From Sipunculus nudus (Eukaryota; Annelida; Sipuncula; Golfingiida; Sipunculidae), in the NCBI GenBank assembly GCA_026874595.1, contig CM049322.1:21021400-21085399 (forward strand): a DNA stretch of 64,000 nucleotides, in the 5' to 3' direction. The notes below the pieces were generated by a model. That model saw nothing but the letters and a program-made list of their open reading frames with translations, searched no databases and had not been told where the DNA came from. Below, piece by piece: positions 22,465-34,344 of this stretch (position 1 is the first letter of the stretch; the number at the start of each line of letters is the position of its first letter). The position numbers were made by a program, and so were the translations under genes.

Positions 22465-22892
22465 CTGAACATAAGAAATAACTGTAGACGAACTGCCTAC
22501 ACGGAGAGTCAGCGCTGGTCTCTTTATAGAGACCAATTTAACAAGAAATATACGTAGATAATAATATGAATATACATAAAGTACTTGGCACTAACGACTA
22601 GTGTGTCACTATATACTTTATCGACGGTTAAATACTTCGTATTTGAACTTTTTATGAACAAGTAATTCCAACAGTAATTCCTTCCATTACATTTCTTCGT
22701 TTCTGAACATTTACAGAAGCAGCATAAACATTAGTATATAATATTTCTTAGTTTAATAAGGACTACTTCTTGAATGATAAATTAACCTTTAGTCGCTATT
22801 TTATGACTTCGTAAGATACACTGAAGAAGGCCTACCTGAACATAAGAAATAACACTAGACGAACTGCCTACACGGAGAGTCAGCGCTGGTCT
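22465..22892 (+). repeat. 57-bp direct repeat pair, 371 bp apart
   Basis: Segments 22465-22521 and 22836-22892 are identical except for two or three bases (CTGTAG against CACTAG). Each spans an acceptor-like AG and the sequence that begins the possible exon at 22858. The first copy does not continue into the exon. Confidence 0.85.
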
Positions 22893-23033
22893 GAATCTCC
22901 TGGACAGTTTGCCCTGAGCATTCGCGGTGACCCCAACTTTCCGCTCTATTACACCCGTTCATTACAACAGTTCATGATAACGAAAACCGGTCCCAAGGAG
23001 TGGAACTGGTTTGCAAGCAAGTATGATCAGTGA
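22858..23033 (+). CDS. Possible terminal exon, unidentified
   Basis: After ACACTAG the plus frame reads A-CGA-ACT... as RTAYTESQRWSESPGQFALS..., continues ...FPLYYTRSLQQFM... and ends ...WNWFASKYDQ with TGA at 23031-23033. It has about 57 codons, no internal stop, and a balanced codon composition unlike the surrounding AT-rich DNA. I do not recognise the family. It could be the last exon of a plus-strand gene or an old gene fragment. Confidence 0.4.
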
Positions 23034-25330
23034 AAACACGAAATTGCCAGCGATATGGCCAGTATAAAAAAATAATAATAGAGCCTATGAGTGATAATAT
23101 ATAAAGGGTACAAAATTGATGATATGGTGGCTATATTGAACTAACCGTTACATATATATTTGTATTTAGACTAATTAATTCTTACTACATATTTCAGAAT
23201 ATTTTTTTTTGGATGAACGAATGTTTTGCCTAGTTAACCATATTTAATTTTTGTCATATTGGACAGTAATTTTAAATCACAATGCAAACACTTCATGTAC
23301 CATATCCTAAATTTTCTGATACGGGTAACTTGTGAAACATTCACTAAGAAGAACCCGTCTTAATCTTCAACTATCCGGATAACGGAGCTATGAGAGGAGA
23401 GGACACAAGGTAAGAAGTAAAATGTAAGACAGCTTCATTATTTTCAGAAAATGGCGCACAACGTGCAAATAAACTTGATTTCAGCGCCTTTTTCTCTTGT
23501 TGAAATATAAGGCAACCTGAGCACTGGTGTGAGCTGGAAGTACATATTAACATCTTTCAAAGAATTATCGGTATGCATCACTTGTCTTTAAAAAAATACT
23601 AACTGTGTTTTGTGCTCAAATTTTATTAAATTCATATACATGTTATAACATGTACTCCATTTGATGGTTAAGAAACCGACGGCCTTTTCCTTTTTACCGA
23701 CGGCCGTTCTATTTTAATATTTTTTAGGCATTTGCACATCCTTCGAATCCAGCCTAGGTAGGGAACTACGTCAGCGTACCCATAAAGCACTCTTATATAT
23801 TATATATATATATATATATATAATTGTAGATACTGCTAGAAAATATTTACGTTTTAGGGTTGGGGTGTTTACATGAAAGATTTACACACAATAGAACAAA
23901 TATAGTGATTAAAAGAGGTAAGATAAATAAACACGACATTAAATGTGATAAACGTTTACGCATAATAAATTAGCTAAAGCAAACTTCCCTAAAAAAATAA
24001 TTAATTAAACCACCTAAGTAACAGTAATTCGACTGATTAAGATGGGATAAATACTTTTATTCTGTGTTGTAGGTTTTTTTGATTGATTCTTTTTTTATCT
24101 GGTTCTATCATTCCTTAGGTTAAATAAGTTGCTAAAGACTCAGCAAAATATGATTTTCAAACGAATATAGCCAATGACATGTCTGTTTACACGTTTGTGT
24201 TGTGATATTTATTGTTTTTTTGTAGATGTACATTTATGTTTGTATGTTTTGTATGTATCCTTTTGTATTCTTTGTTTTGTTAATAAATTTGTTGAAAAAA
24301 AAACAACTTTTAAGAAGAAGTCTTTTGTTAAGGTTAGACATTATTTAATATATATCAAGTAGTATTCAACAATGTGTCATTTTTAGAGTGACTTAACAAA
24401 ACCACTAGAATTTCACATTAAAAACAAACACTAGAATTTCACATTGGTGGGATTATGTAAACCAGGGTAGGTAGTAAATATATAAATACATCCTTTTCCT
24501 GCCCGCACATGAGAAAGAAAACAACTGTGGACTAGGTTTGATGCTGTTGTTTCTAGTTTCTTGATAATAACATACTTGTTTTCGCAGAGCAATCAACAGA
24601 ATGATTTAGACGGATGAGACGAGGGATTATATTTTATAATTATGAATAATCTAAAGTCGTGCTTTCACCGTATTAGATACAGAAACGGCAAAATTCAAAT
24701 ATAGATCTGCATTAGTGAATGGATGTATATTATAATTTATGTAATAATTGCATGAAATATAAAAAAAGGATATCAATTATTCAAAGGATTGGCAAAAAGA
24801 ATTGAAATACCTCAGTCTCGATAGTAATGTAAAATTGGAGTAAATGGAGATATTACAGTATGTATGAAGAAAATTGTAATTAAGCAAATTTTGTCATTTA
24901 GATATTTAGGAAAGAAAAGCCAATAATTTAAAAAAATATAAACATGAAAACTTTGATTTTTATTTGATCGAAGTAATTCCGTAATATCCAAATATGCAAT
25001 TTTCATAAATGATATTATTAAAATTTTCCTAATTTGGTTTAGACATATTTTCGCTATTTTCATATTTTATACATTATTTCTGGGTATTTTAATTTTAATT
25101 CAGAAATAACCGTCAGTATCATAAACAATTTTATATCATATTCTTCATACATTCTACCCTTCTGTAGTGAAAATATAATTAACATACACGTATCCTTTTA
25201 TACAAATTAACATTCTTTAAAGGGAATTATTTTCATCTGTAGCTGGTCTATTTACGGAATTTATTTACAAAGCGTAATAAGAGGTAGATGGCTATCTAAT
25301 ATGTTACTGTGTGATATTTCAAAAATATGT
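23034..25330. other. AT-rich non-coding stretch
   Basis: No exon found, including no GDSGGP-type exon for the protease upstream on the minus strand. A (TA)n run lies at 23793-23822. Confidence 0.5.
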
Positions 25331-25336
25331 CATTAC

Positions 25337-25481
25337 CTTGTAATACGTAGATTCCCATCCAACCACGGTACAGTTCTTCCAGGTGTGCTTGGCATAAGGG
25401 CCAGAAAGACAGATGGTCTTTACCTCACGCGTCAGCTTGACGGGTCTGTTTAGCCTAATTAAAGCAATGTCATTCGCAACG
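25337..25481 (-). CDS. Protease exon with catalytic Asp (NDIAL)
   Basis: Acceptor TTCAATTCCAG|C in phase 2 and donor TACAAG|GTAATG in phase 0. It encodes VANDIALIRLNRPVKL, the block with the catalytic Asp, then KTICLSG and NCTVVGWE. GWE replaces the usual GWG. Confidence 0.85.
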
Positions 25482-26123
25482 CTGGAATTGAACGATACCA
25501 TGTCATGACATTTGCCTGATAACTGGACACGCTTCTCACAAATAGAAGTATGATATGCAAAATTGTGGACGTTTTCAAATGATCCAACAACCTGATTAAC
25601 TAGTCACGGCAATAGAACTATGAAGATACAAATAAGAGTTTTACTGTGACGTGTTTAATATGTTTAATATGTATTTTTTCTTAATAATGTCCATCAATTA
25701 ACATAATACATAAACCTTTCATATACATGTCTTGCATTTAGGTTATGTTGTCTTTCATTGATCATTTAAATGAACTTTTTGGGCTGAAAAATGTAAACAC
25801 TATATGGTCCTAAACTGGAAGTGTAAAGCCGAACACGGAAACATTTTAATCTGTTCCGTGACAGTTTGAAAGTTGAGTCTGAGCTTCTCATACTAAGGAA
25901 ATATTGAAAAACATGCGTGAGAGGTAAGCACAGACGCTTAGCACCCACCGGATATGATATGTTATGGAAATCATAGATACTGTGTATTCATTTCGTTCAA
26001 ACAAACGTACAAATGTACAATAGTAAAACCATATATGTTTAAAATTACATATTTTATATAATTTCGTACCACCTTTATAAAGCAAAGGGCCTATAGAATG
26101 GGAAAATATATGTTGTTACTTAC

Positions 26124-26237
26124 TAGAAGGGGTCCTTTGTAACTCTAAAGTCAGGTCTCATCATAATGTTCGTTGTCCCTCTCAACTGGCGTGATGGTTC
26201 TTTGCTAATCGAGAGATCCAGACTGCCAAACGATAAC
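26124..26237 (-). CDS. Protease exon before the Asp loop
   Basis: Acceptor TAAATCAG|G in phase 2 and donor TTCTA|GTAAGT in phase 2. It encodes LSFGSLDLSISKEPSRQLRG... and then MMRPDFRVTKDPF, matching the VxLGxxDL...HPxF segment of S1A proteases. It splices directly into the NDIAL exon. Confidence 0.75.
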
Positions 26238-27277
26238 CTGATTTACTGAGGTTTTCTGTTCGTAGAATTATTTTTTAAGGTTGTGCATTTTTATGATTCT
26301 TAGTGAAAATCCTTTTCTTTTTCACCATTTTCACAGTACAGCGTTTCCTCATCAATGTCAATATCATTCAGTCCGGAACATGACATATCCAAGGATATGA
26401 ATAGTCCTTTGTATTCTTAATATAGTCATCAGTGTCATTTGATACATAAAGCTCCATTTCACGGTAAATATGTATAAAACAACCAATGGAAATGGAGATT
26501 TACAGAGAATCGAGAAGAATAAGCAGGTAGCGGAAAATGGTCGGAGAAATTTACTATGCCTAGAATGAAAAATCGAAAAATGGATTGGTGTTAACCCTCT
26601 ATGGGACAGCAAGGTATCCGTCATCAGGGGCGGTACAGTTTAAATGACACTGACTGTGCACCTAAATCTGTGCAAAATTTACTTAGCGCGACCACAGGGC
26701 GACCACATCTTAAGACCTTAACACAACAACAACTCTTGTTACACCCCTGAATTATAACATATGTACATCCTTCTCCCTGACCTTCGTTGTGTCCCCCATT
26801 GGATTTACAATACAGTTGTTTATATGATTTCGTTTGGATAATTGACCATGAATACCCTAGTCAAGATATCATTGTTAGTTTATGAAATATTGAATCGAGA
26901 GAAATTTCCGTCAATATTGGTCCTAATTTTCATATCACAACAATTTTTCATGGTAGTTACGAGGACACCCGATCTCAAAGTGCCAGTGAACCCCTATTTA
27001 CCCTTGTACTATAGACAGTTCTTATGTATCCACTACAGGAACCCGGACTATAGGATAGTCGGACGATAAAAAAGGATTCATTAGAAATGCTTTGTTAGCC
27101 TTAGTCCAACCAGCTCTAGGAAGGCCCTTTTACGTTTCAAGCTAGGAGCTAGGGGCCCAGTTCGATATTAAAAAGTGGATTACGCATAGCTGGTGACATT
27201 TTCTGGTAAGCTTGCTCTAAGGATCACAATTTATACCAGCTTTAAGGTTACTCATTTTCAGCTGAGCATTTTTTTTT

Positions 27278-27290
27278 GGGGGGGGGGGGG
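27278..27290. repeat. Poly-G tract
   Basis: Run of 13 G after a T run, near the 3' end of the SINE-like element on the minus strand. Confidence 0.9.
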
Positions 27291-27329
27291 TTAAGGTAAC
27301 CGTCTCATGTTTGACTACGTATAACTTAA

Positions 27330-27690
27330 CTACGTATATATGTGCATTTTCGGGATTCTGTTCCGGTTTCGGATTTTGTGACAGGCAGTATTCCTCTCAT
27401 TTTATATCCTGGCTTCAACCAGGCACGGTTCCTTCTGCACCAACGGGCCCTGGGTGCGTAATCGTCCCCAATGTTGGGGCATACCATTGAAAAACCCCCG
27501 AAAGGCGCACTCATTTGTGAGTAAAACATGGCCGTGGGGCAGGGCCTTCCGATAAGGCCTGCATAGCGCTCACCCTGGGTGGGGACGAAAAGTGAAAAAT
27601 GTCACATTCTCCGCTAGGATTCGAACTCATGATCTCCAGGGCTTTGAGTCCTGTGCTCTACCCCTGAGCCACAGAAGCAGCTCAGTGTTG
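27330..27690 (-). mobile_element. tRNA-derived SINE
   Basis: On the minus strand the head reads 'TGGCTCAGGGGTAGAGCA' (A box) then 'GAGTTCGAATCC' (B box) at tRNA spacing. A GC-rich body with 'GGGTGAGCGCTATGCAGGCC' follows. The anticodon arm could present CAA, but the T stem pairs badly, so it is a SINE head and not a tRNA gene. Confidence 0.7.
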
Positions 27691-29122
27691 AGCAGGGATA
27701 TTTAAATGTAGCACAAATTCTCTCTACTTCGCAAGGGAACGCCTTATAATATTAAGAAGAAGAACAACAACAACAAGAACAACAGAGGACGAAGAAGAAA
27801 TAGTATCTTAGTTGTAACCCTTTGAACTCATGCTCAAATAGAGAGCATAACCTCTCGGAAAACCTAATCCCTGTACTTTCTCCTGGGTATCTATCCATTA
27901 CATTCACCGGAAAAAAAATACAAATGCATATAAGGGACCGAACGCTTTCTAGGCATTTAGATATATGAAAATCAAGAAACTTTCATCGTCTGTCACACGA
28001 CGCTTGATTGCTGTAAGAAAATTTCCCCATTCGAACGCACCGTATGTAGAGGCAGAAGAAGTATTGATCTGTTCTCGACGTGTATGATGGAGTGGGCTAC
28101 CAGAAAAATGGCAAACATAAAAAAGCAATACTGTAAACGATACTTGACGGGAAGATCTTTTTTTTGCATCTTCAGATCGAGAGGCACTACGCGGAAAAAG
28201 ACAGTTGTATGAGCGTTGCTCATTCCGAAGTGAAAGAAGTAAACAGTGAAGTACAGCATGAACGTTTCATGTCAGAAATAATGACTGCGAATTGAACTGT
28301 GCGCTCCATAAGCAGCGGTTAAGCTTTGCTCAACTATTTGCTACACTACCCGCTGCAATAAACAGCGGTTGCCAGTCAGGTTTGGCCACCAGGAGGTGCT
28401 GTCTCTGAGGAATTCTCCCTGCGTAATATTAAACCAATCACATTGCAGATATCACCAGCATTTTCTTCAAGGTATCGATCACTAGCGCTGCGGTAGTAGT
28501 ACATATTGTCCACCCCCCCCCCCCTTGGAATACACATGATGCAATCGTCAGCTTTCAACACAGTCTCTATACTGACTTTCTGGTGTGCCCTGTGGTCAGT
28601 TATCCCCCACTCTCTGCATATTCCTTTCTTGAATTGTTACACGAGTTTGCAATGGGTGCAGTTGTATTTGTTTACACGCTAAGCTAATCAGATTTCTTCT
28701 ACCAGCTCTGCAGAATTGTTTAAACGCAGAGCCAATCATATTTTACTTTATCATAGGTAGCCTTTATGCCTTCAATAGGCATTCAATCCAAAACAGTCAT
28801 GCAAATATAGTCAGATCTTTGTAGAATTAACACATAAGTATTCGTCAATGAAGTTACAATGGAAAGAAAGTGATCTTGTCTTAAAAGTCTATTCGGATAT
28901 TTGTTCTAATTATAACAATTCATATTAATATTATCTGATTGGTATGGTCATATTGTAATTCCATATTGTTTTTTCAGTTCTATAATATTTACATTCAAGA
29001 CAAGTAAATCCATTGTATTCATCTATCGGTCATAACTTCCGATATATTGGTATAATATACTTGTAAGGAAAGGCTTGAAATTTCCGCCTCAAACTTTTTT
29101 TTGCAACGTTCAGGTTACTTAC
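27691..29122. other. Intron of the protease locus, no exon found
   Basis: Includes a short trinucleotide AAC/AAG-rich patch at 27760-27805 and a C run at about 28505-28515. I searched both strands for a catalytic-His exon without success. Confidence 0.45.
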
Positions 29123-29188
29123 TTGTCATTGGTATATGAGCGCCCCACCACAAAAATGTCTCCTAGTTTTATAGTGGGACAATGACAC
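29123..29188 (-). CDS. Protease exon HFCGGALI, frame broken
   Basis: Acceptor GGCTGCAG|GTG in phase 0, donor GACAA|GTAAGT. It reads VSLSHYKTRRHFCGGALIYQ then TGA. The family pattern is ...GALIYNDKWVLTAAHC. One base fewer in TATACCAATGAC would give IYND and a phase-2 donor, so there is an apparent one-base insertion. Confidence 0.75.
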
Positions 29189-29467
29189 CTGCAGCCATAA
29201 AAAGTGTATGGATATAATCCATGCTTAATTTTATTATCTCCATTATCAAAATTTCTAAGTTGAGATAAGAAAGCAGATCATTAATGTACAATTAAAGAAA
29301 TCATATTCCATGTGTACATTTAAACGGCCTTTATGCTATACATATATATGTGTGAGTGTGTGCGCGTTTGTGTATATTTATGCAGGACATGTTCTTTTAA
29401 ATATGTGTGTGACTAACAGCATGCTGTGTATGTGTCTGTGTGTTTATACAAGACTGTACAAGCTTAC

Positions 29468-29547
29468 CATCCAGGGCCATTTTCCGGCATCAGTCACATC
29501 TTTTCCGCTAGCAATATATCCTTCTACGTAATCACGTCTTCCACATT
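29468..29547 (-). CDS. Protease exon with activation site
   Basis: It encodes ECGRRDYVEGYIASGKDVTD followed by AGKWPWM and ends ATG|GTAAGC in phase 0. IASG stands where IVGG normally is, and GKWPWM matches the conserved GxWPWM. The residue before the new N-terminus is Tyr, not Arg or Lys, so classic trypsin-type activation would not apply. The acceptor ACTAAAG|AA is weak; the frame is open to an ATG at 29561-29563. Confidence 0.7.
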
Positions 29548-30230
29548 CTTTAGTAGGAAACATATTTCACAAAACTATTCGGTTAAAGAATATCACTTGG
29601 TTAGGATTATCAGCAATGTTGAAAATGAAGATTTTTTTCAAACAGGTATTATTGTTTTCTCTTTTTTATATCGTTAAAACTTTTGGGTTTTTTTCTCTAT
29701 GTATAAGCTTTCTATATTCGGTATTTCAGTTCTCTTTCTCGTCTCAATGAATGTGGAAAAACGAAACAATATTCATTTAGACATATTTATATCTTTTTTG
29801 CATGTTTGCACTGAAGACAACAATTCCTTCTAAACACATAGAATAAACAAGGATGTTTTATTGATGTATTATTTGGGGGAAAATTTGAGCGAACACATAA
29901 TATGGATATTTTTTGTCAAGCAAACTCACATAACAATTTATATTTTGCAGTGCTCTACCATTTCATGATTATTTAAAGAAAGAGGCTTGGTTTAGATAAT
30001 TTGATATGCCTGTATATGGCAGTTGCGACATTCAGGAAAGAATTTTTTTATGTTTTTATTTTTATTATTTTGTATATACAGATCCCTTGTTAATTACTGG
30101 CACTACCACAACCGTGATAACCTCTATTCCTGATTGTACGAAAAGGCACCATTATTTAAAGAAAGCTTTACCCAACCAAACTTGCTATTTGACAGCGAGA
30201 TTTTTATTAAACAGCCGTTCCAGCTGTCCG
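29548..30230. other. No recognisable feature
   Basis: AT-rich flank upstream of the protease exons. TG-rich patches near 29345-29450. Confidence 0.4.
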
Positions 30231-30234
30231 GACC

Positions 30235-30615
30235 TCATTTATAATGGTTATTCCTTATTCTAATTATCTTTCCCCATACCGTGCAACGAGCCATTATTAA
30301 AAACCAACATGAAACGGGGTGCAAAGCAAGGGTTTTGCAAATGTAGCATATACATGAGGGCCTCGTTTGAATTGTTAATGATCTAATTTAATTATATTCC
30401 CTCATACACAGTACAGCAAGCGATTTATTTAGAACTAATGTGAAATGGGATACTGGGCAAGGACAGTGCAAATTTAGCATATGTTAGAGGTTCTCATTTA
30501 TAATGGCAATTCCTTGTTCTAATTATCTTCCCATATACACAGTGCAACGAGAAATAATGAAAAATGCAAAGCAAGGACATTGCAGATGTAGCATATGCAT
30601 GAAGACCTCTTCGTT
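30235..30615 (+). repeat. Tandem repeat, three copies of about 125 bp
   Basis: Landmarks 'ATTCCTTATTCTAATTATCTT', 'ACAGTGCAACGAG', 'GCAAAGCAAGGACATTGCA' and 'ATGTAGCATATGCATGA' recur in order three times with moderate divergence. Confidence 0.75.
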
Positions 30616-31109
30616 GAATACTTAATCTTCAAAAAGTATCAGTCTCTAATTATAATAATAATAAAATAATAATGATCATCATCATCATTATCATCACAAT
30701 AATAATAAAAAGACTAGAAGTAATCCTATGGAATTTCCAAAAGATAATATAATATGATCACATAGTCATAAAATGGAAAGGGTAATGACAATTATCTAAG
30801 GAAAAGCACATTCAAAAGACATTCTTCTCAACGTTTCCAAAAAGCGAATCACAATTAAAAGTACGTTTGAGCTATAGAAAATGTACTGCAGACATAAAAA
30901 AAAACATGTACCGTTAGCCTAAATAACATGTAACAACGGTTAATGCCTACTTAATCAACTTTAAAATCAAATTTCTCCATTTTTTTTTCATTAAACAAGC
31001 TAATAATAGCTATAATATGAGTGGTTTATGTTTTTCTTCTGTCTTTTTTTTTAGCCACACTGAATTTAAAAAAAAAATTAGTAGAAGAACGTAGGCATTT
31101 ATTTAAGGC

Positions 31110-31198
31110 TTTTAGTAGTGTAGGAAGTCCGTGGTTCGAAACATCTGGTGCCCGAAAGGTAGAAGGATTAAATTCCGTGGCAAGAGCATAAATAAATA
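31110..31198 (+). repeat. Fragment of a tRNA-derived SINE
   Basis: A B-box-like 'GTGGTTCGAAAC' is followed by a short body and a (AAAT)n tail at 31187-31200. The A box is not visible. Confidence 0.4.
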
Positions 31199-31247
31199 AA
31201 TACCAATTTATGTATTTATTGAATGGTTATGACGATTATGCGAATGA

Positions 31248-31442
31248 ATGGCTAATACAATCGACAGCCAACGTCATTCTTCTACCGATCTTAAATTTGC
31301 ATACAGATTGTTTAAGTGGGCCAAGTGGCCCAGTCGCATTATCAGAATACCTGATGAGCGTTTTGCGAAAATGTTTTATGCGCAGATCCAGGAGAGTAAT
31401 CTCTATTGTAAAAAGTGCTTCGAAGTTCCTAAACAGGTGTAA
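31248..31442 (+). other. Possible protein-coding fragment, unidentified
   Basis: The plus frame LKFAYRLFKWAKWPSRIIRI... to ...YCKKCFEVPKQ is protein-like and ends at CAG|GTGTAA, a possible donor. Frames on the other strand are open too. No family recognised; a mobile-element remnant is possible. Confidence 0.2.
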
Positions 31443-31499
31443 TGAAAAATCACTGCACAGGAACGCCCGACATGGCACCGTTGTATAAGAAGCTGTAGA

Positions 31500-33520
31500 A
31501 AGGTTATAGAGAGGCACGAAGCAAATGTGATCTCTGCAATTAGACATGCCTGTTACTGCAAATTAGTATGCTTTAGTTATCGATGGTTTGGATGGAAGAT
31601 CTGCAACAACTTTGAATGATCCCCCACGACAAACTACGTGACACATCTGTGAGGATATTCCTTTTCTATTATATTCTTGCATAAATATGATCTCTTTGCA
31701 TGAAATATTCCCACGAAAGCACATTTTCAACAATAGAAAATATATACACAAAGAAACCATTTCCCGCAGATAGAAATACGCACCCTGGAACTTTCGCTCT
31801 TCATTCGAGGGCTCTTGAAATTTAGCTGAGAAAGATACAGTTTTACTGTTTGCACACTAAATTCAGTTGTGACGTCAAAGTCAGTGTTAGGGTCTACGTT
31901 TGATTCACGTCAGCGGTTTTTATTCTTGTTTCGGTCACTTTGTTATAATGCAAAGAACGAACATGACTATACACACATCTGCATATATTTCAAATACGTT
32001 GATCAGCACACAGTTCCTCCTTCATGGATGGTACCCTGCCACATAAGATAAAGACAGGATTCATAAGTCAGTACTTTATTTGAGTCTGACGGATATAATC
32101 ATTTCTTATATATCCAGAAAAATTCCAAATTATGATGATAAATGTATATTCACTTCACAATACTATGCCTTATGGGAATTTATATGGTATGATGATTAGC
32201 AGAATACAGTAACCGGCATTCCTGTTAAATCTAGTTTGCACATACTCAGTTACATAATGATGCATAATATTACCAAAATATAACAAAAAATATATATTTA
32301 ACTCTTGAGAAAATATATCTTATAAATATAAGCGCAATAAATCCATTATTTCTTGTCAATTAAATACGCATATCATGAAGGGATATATAGCTCGATTGAA
32401 ATTGTCAGCCTCACTAAGGGGGGGGGGGGTTATAATTTGATGTAAAGGGTTGGTCATATGTATATATATTTATATAACATCAGAAATTATGTTTTGTAGC
32501 TTAATCTGCAACCCGCTTGACTAGAAATTAAATGAATAGACAGTATTTGCCGGGCTTCACACGACGTGCTCTTAAATCTCAGTCGAGTGGATATATATAA
32601 TGACTACTGTATGTTCACAATAGTGACCCTCCAAGAACATTAATTGGTCTAAAAGCCCAAACCGCAGCCCGCATAGTACCAAGTATTTGATCAATTTCTT
32701 CGAAACTTTGTTCACGCCGCATGCTGTGCTTAAAATCCTAGGGTAGAAGTCACTATACATACTGACAAGCCCGGCTAGAAAAAAAATTGAGCAAGAATAC
32801 GAGTTCGGTCCGAGTACAGTGAAAGACAACTGAATACTTATAAAGTACTCAATAACCGGTATTTTAGCTAGTTTGTAATAGAACTCGAGTACGAGTACCA
32901 AGTACTCAAAATATTCTCATTGGTAGTTTAAGGAGTACTTTAATGAGTTTCTGTGTTAATTTGGAGTTCTATGTGTTACAGTCAATGTGTAAAATTAGTC
33001 ATTTAGTAAATTGCCTGAAATGTTTAGTCAGTATACAAGTTGGCTGTGTCACTCGGGCAATTTGAATAAAATGACAAAAAAAAAAAAAAAAATAAAACCA
33101 GCAAGTTTACAAATAAGTGAACAAAGAAACAAAGTCATAGTATTTGAAAAATTGATTGAAAGGTTAAAGAGATGAAACCCTATTGTAAAATAAGAGTATA
33201 TTAAAAACTACATTTCATTTATTTATTATACATTACTCTAAAAATATATTTATATATCTAACAGTATATTATTGCACGATTAATTTTGTCATAGAATCAA
33301 AACATGATATGGCTTAAATGAGGCCGGAGTCAAAAGTATAAAATCAAATGAAATAAAAAATATTATACCGTGCCAAATTTTCAATTTATGCTAGAATATT
33401 TAGTTGCAAAGTGTCATAGAAAGTGTGAGCCATGCCATACTATCTGTCATTTTTATGTCACTATCAGCAAAATATATATTTTTCTAAATAATCATAATAT
33501 TTACCCTTTATGTAGAGTTC
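31500..33520. other. AT-rich non-coding stretch
   Basis: Nothing supported except a G run at 32418-32429 and an A run near 33075-33091. Confidence 0.45.
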
Positions 33521-33790
33521 GGAATAATTGCATTTCGGAATTGATCGGTGTTGGTGATCGCAATCATGTGGCGATACATGGGCGTGTACCAGCTGTTGGT
33601 ATCTGATTATCGCAGCTCACGAGAGGATTCCGCGGTCACATTGAAGAACGATTGACCCACCGGGAACACGACCGGTATCACTTTGGTCAGCGAAACGCTC
33701 TCGCTGCAGCAGGTCGCAGCTGGTGGTACCTTAATAAGCATGGATGTAACACCTGCAGTTATCCAGCGCTGGTGAATCTGCTATTATGAT
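33521..33790. other. GC-richer segment of unknown nature
   Basis: Composition shifts clearly upward in GC relative to both flanks. Frames on the plus strand are short and I recognise no domain. It may be a remnant of a DNA transposon or other element. Confidence 0.25.
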
Positions 33791-33826
33791 CCCTGTCAAA
33801 ACCTTTGTCCGTAAGTTTTTCTTTCG

Positions 33827-34027
33827 CTAAAACAGTTTTGAGAAAATTTTAACAAATGCCCTTTGCCTAGAAGTAGACATGTACAGATATTCTCCCGATT
33901 TTTTTTTACCGTGGTAACACTTCTTGTAAAAAGTTTTTTTTTTACTTTGCAACTCTTTCGCGTTATTAATTCTGTCGGACCGTAGATGGGTTCTACCCGG
34001 CACTGCTGAACGTTGCGCACTTTCCAT
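33827..34027 (-). CDS. Possible small gene or first exon behind a CRE promoter
   Basis: From ATG at 34025-34027 the minus frame reads MESAQRSAVPGRTHLRSD... for 66 codons, becoming Lys-rich. It lies just downstream of CRE-like sites at 34052-34111. A GTAGAA donor after codon 10 (CCGG|GTAGAA) is an alternative, which would make this only a first exon. No family recognised. Confidence 0.25.
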   Translation of the reverse strand: MESAQRSAVPGRTHLRSDRINNAKELQSKKKTFYKKCYHGKKKSGEYLYMSTSRQRAFVKIFSKLF

Positions 34028-34051
34028 GCGTGTGGTGTTTGTTAGACAACA

Positions 34052-34111
34052 GTGACGTCGCAAACATATCACAACGGTCGGCCGCGCGTCACTTTCAAGT
34101 GACTGACGTCA
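34052..34111. promoter_or_regulatory. CRE cluster and inverted repeat
   Basis: A perfect CRE TGACGTCA lies at 34104-34111, a partial one (GTGACGTCG) near 34052-34060, and a perfect inverted repeat GTCACTTTCAAGTGAC at 34088-34103. The block is GC-rich. It could drive transcription in either direction. Confidence 0.4.
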
Positions 34112-34344
34112 TCAGTTGCCTGGTTTGTTTATTATCAGTTCTCTGTTGATGAAAAAGTAAAAACTCTAACCTATTTTGTCATATTTTGGTTTATTTGTCC
34201 CATACAAAATCAAAGCAAATTAAGGCATTTTTTACGCAGGCAATCGGCGGAACAGCTCCTCCAACGTTTGGTCCAGAAAGGTTTACACTGCATCACTTTA
34301 AGAAAAAGTGTCTCGGAAAACAGGAAGCTACACGGGAAGTGGTA

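Larger units (their letters stand above)
25337..29547 (-). pseudogene. Chymotrypsin-fold serine protease, partial, probably a pseudogene
   Basis: Four collinear minus-strand exons reconstruct much of an S1A protease: the activation region, HFCGGALI, the segment before the Asp loop, and the NDIAL exon with the catalytic Asp. The exons join in compatible phases except for one missing exon. Between 26237 and 29123 I looked for a TAAHC exon, and below 25337 for GDSGGP, and saw neither. Exon 2 has an in-frame TGA that one-base removal would correct. These points suggest a decayed or incomplete gene. Sequencing error, or exons too diverged to spot by eye, remain possible. A live homologue would be a secreted or zymogen protease; the substrate cannot be inferred. 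Confidence 0.7.

Noticed and set aside
25482-25588. Extension of the NDIAL exon upstream (frame reading VVGSFENVHNFAY...).
   Set aside because: The exon at 26124-26237 supplies the proper preceding protease segment and splices in phase at TTCCAG|C; the extension is a chance open frame.
27611-27690. Functional tRNA-Leu(CAA) on the minus strand.
   Set aside because: A and B boxes are good but the T stem and acceptor stem do not pair; the GC-rich body that follows marks a SINE.
29128-29210. Netrin/C345C-like module from the frame GCRCHCPTIKLGDIFVVG.
   Set aside because: The same segment in another frame, behind a good acceptor, is the protease HFCGGALI exon and continues the WPWM exon exactly.
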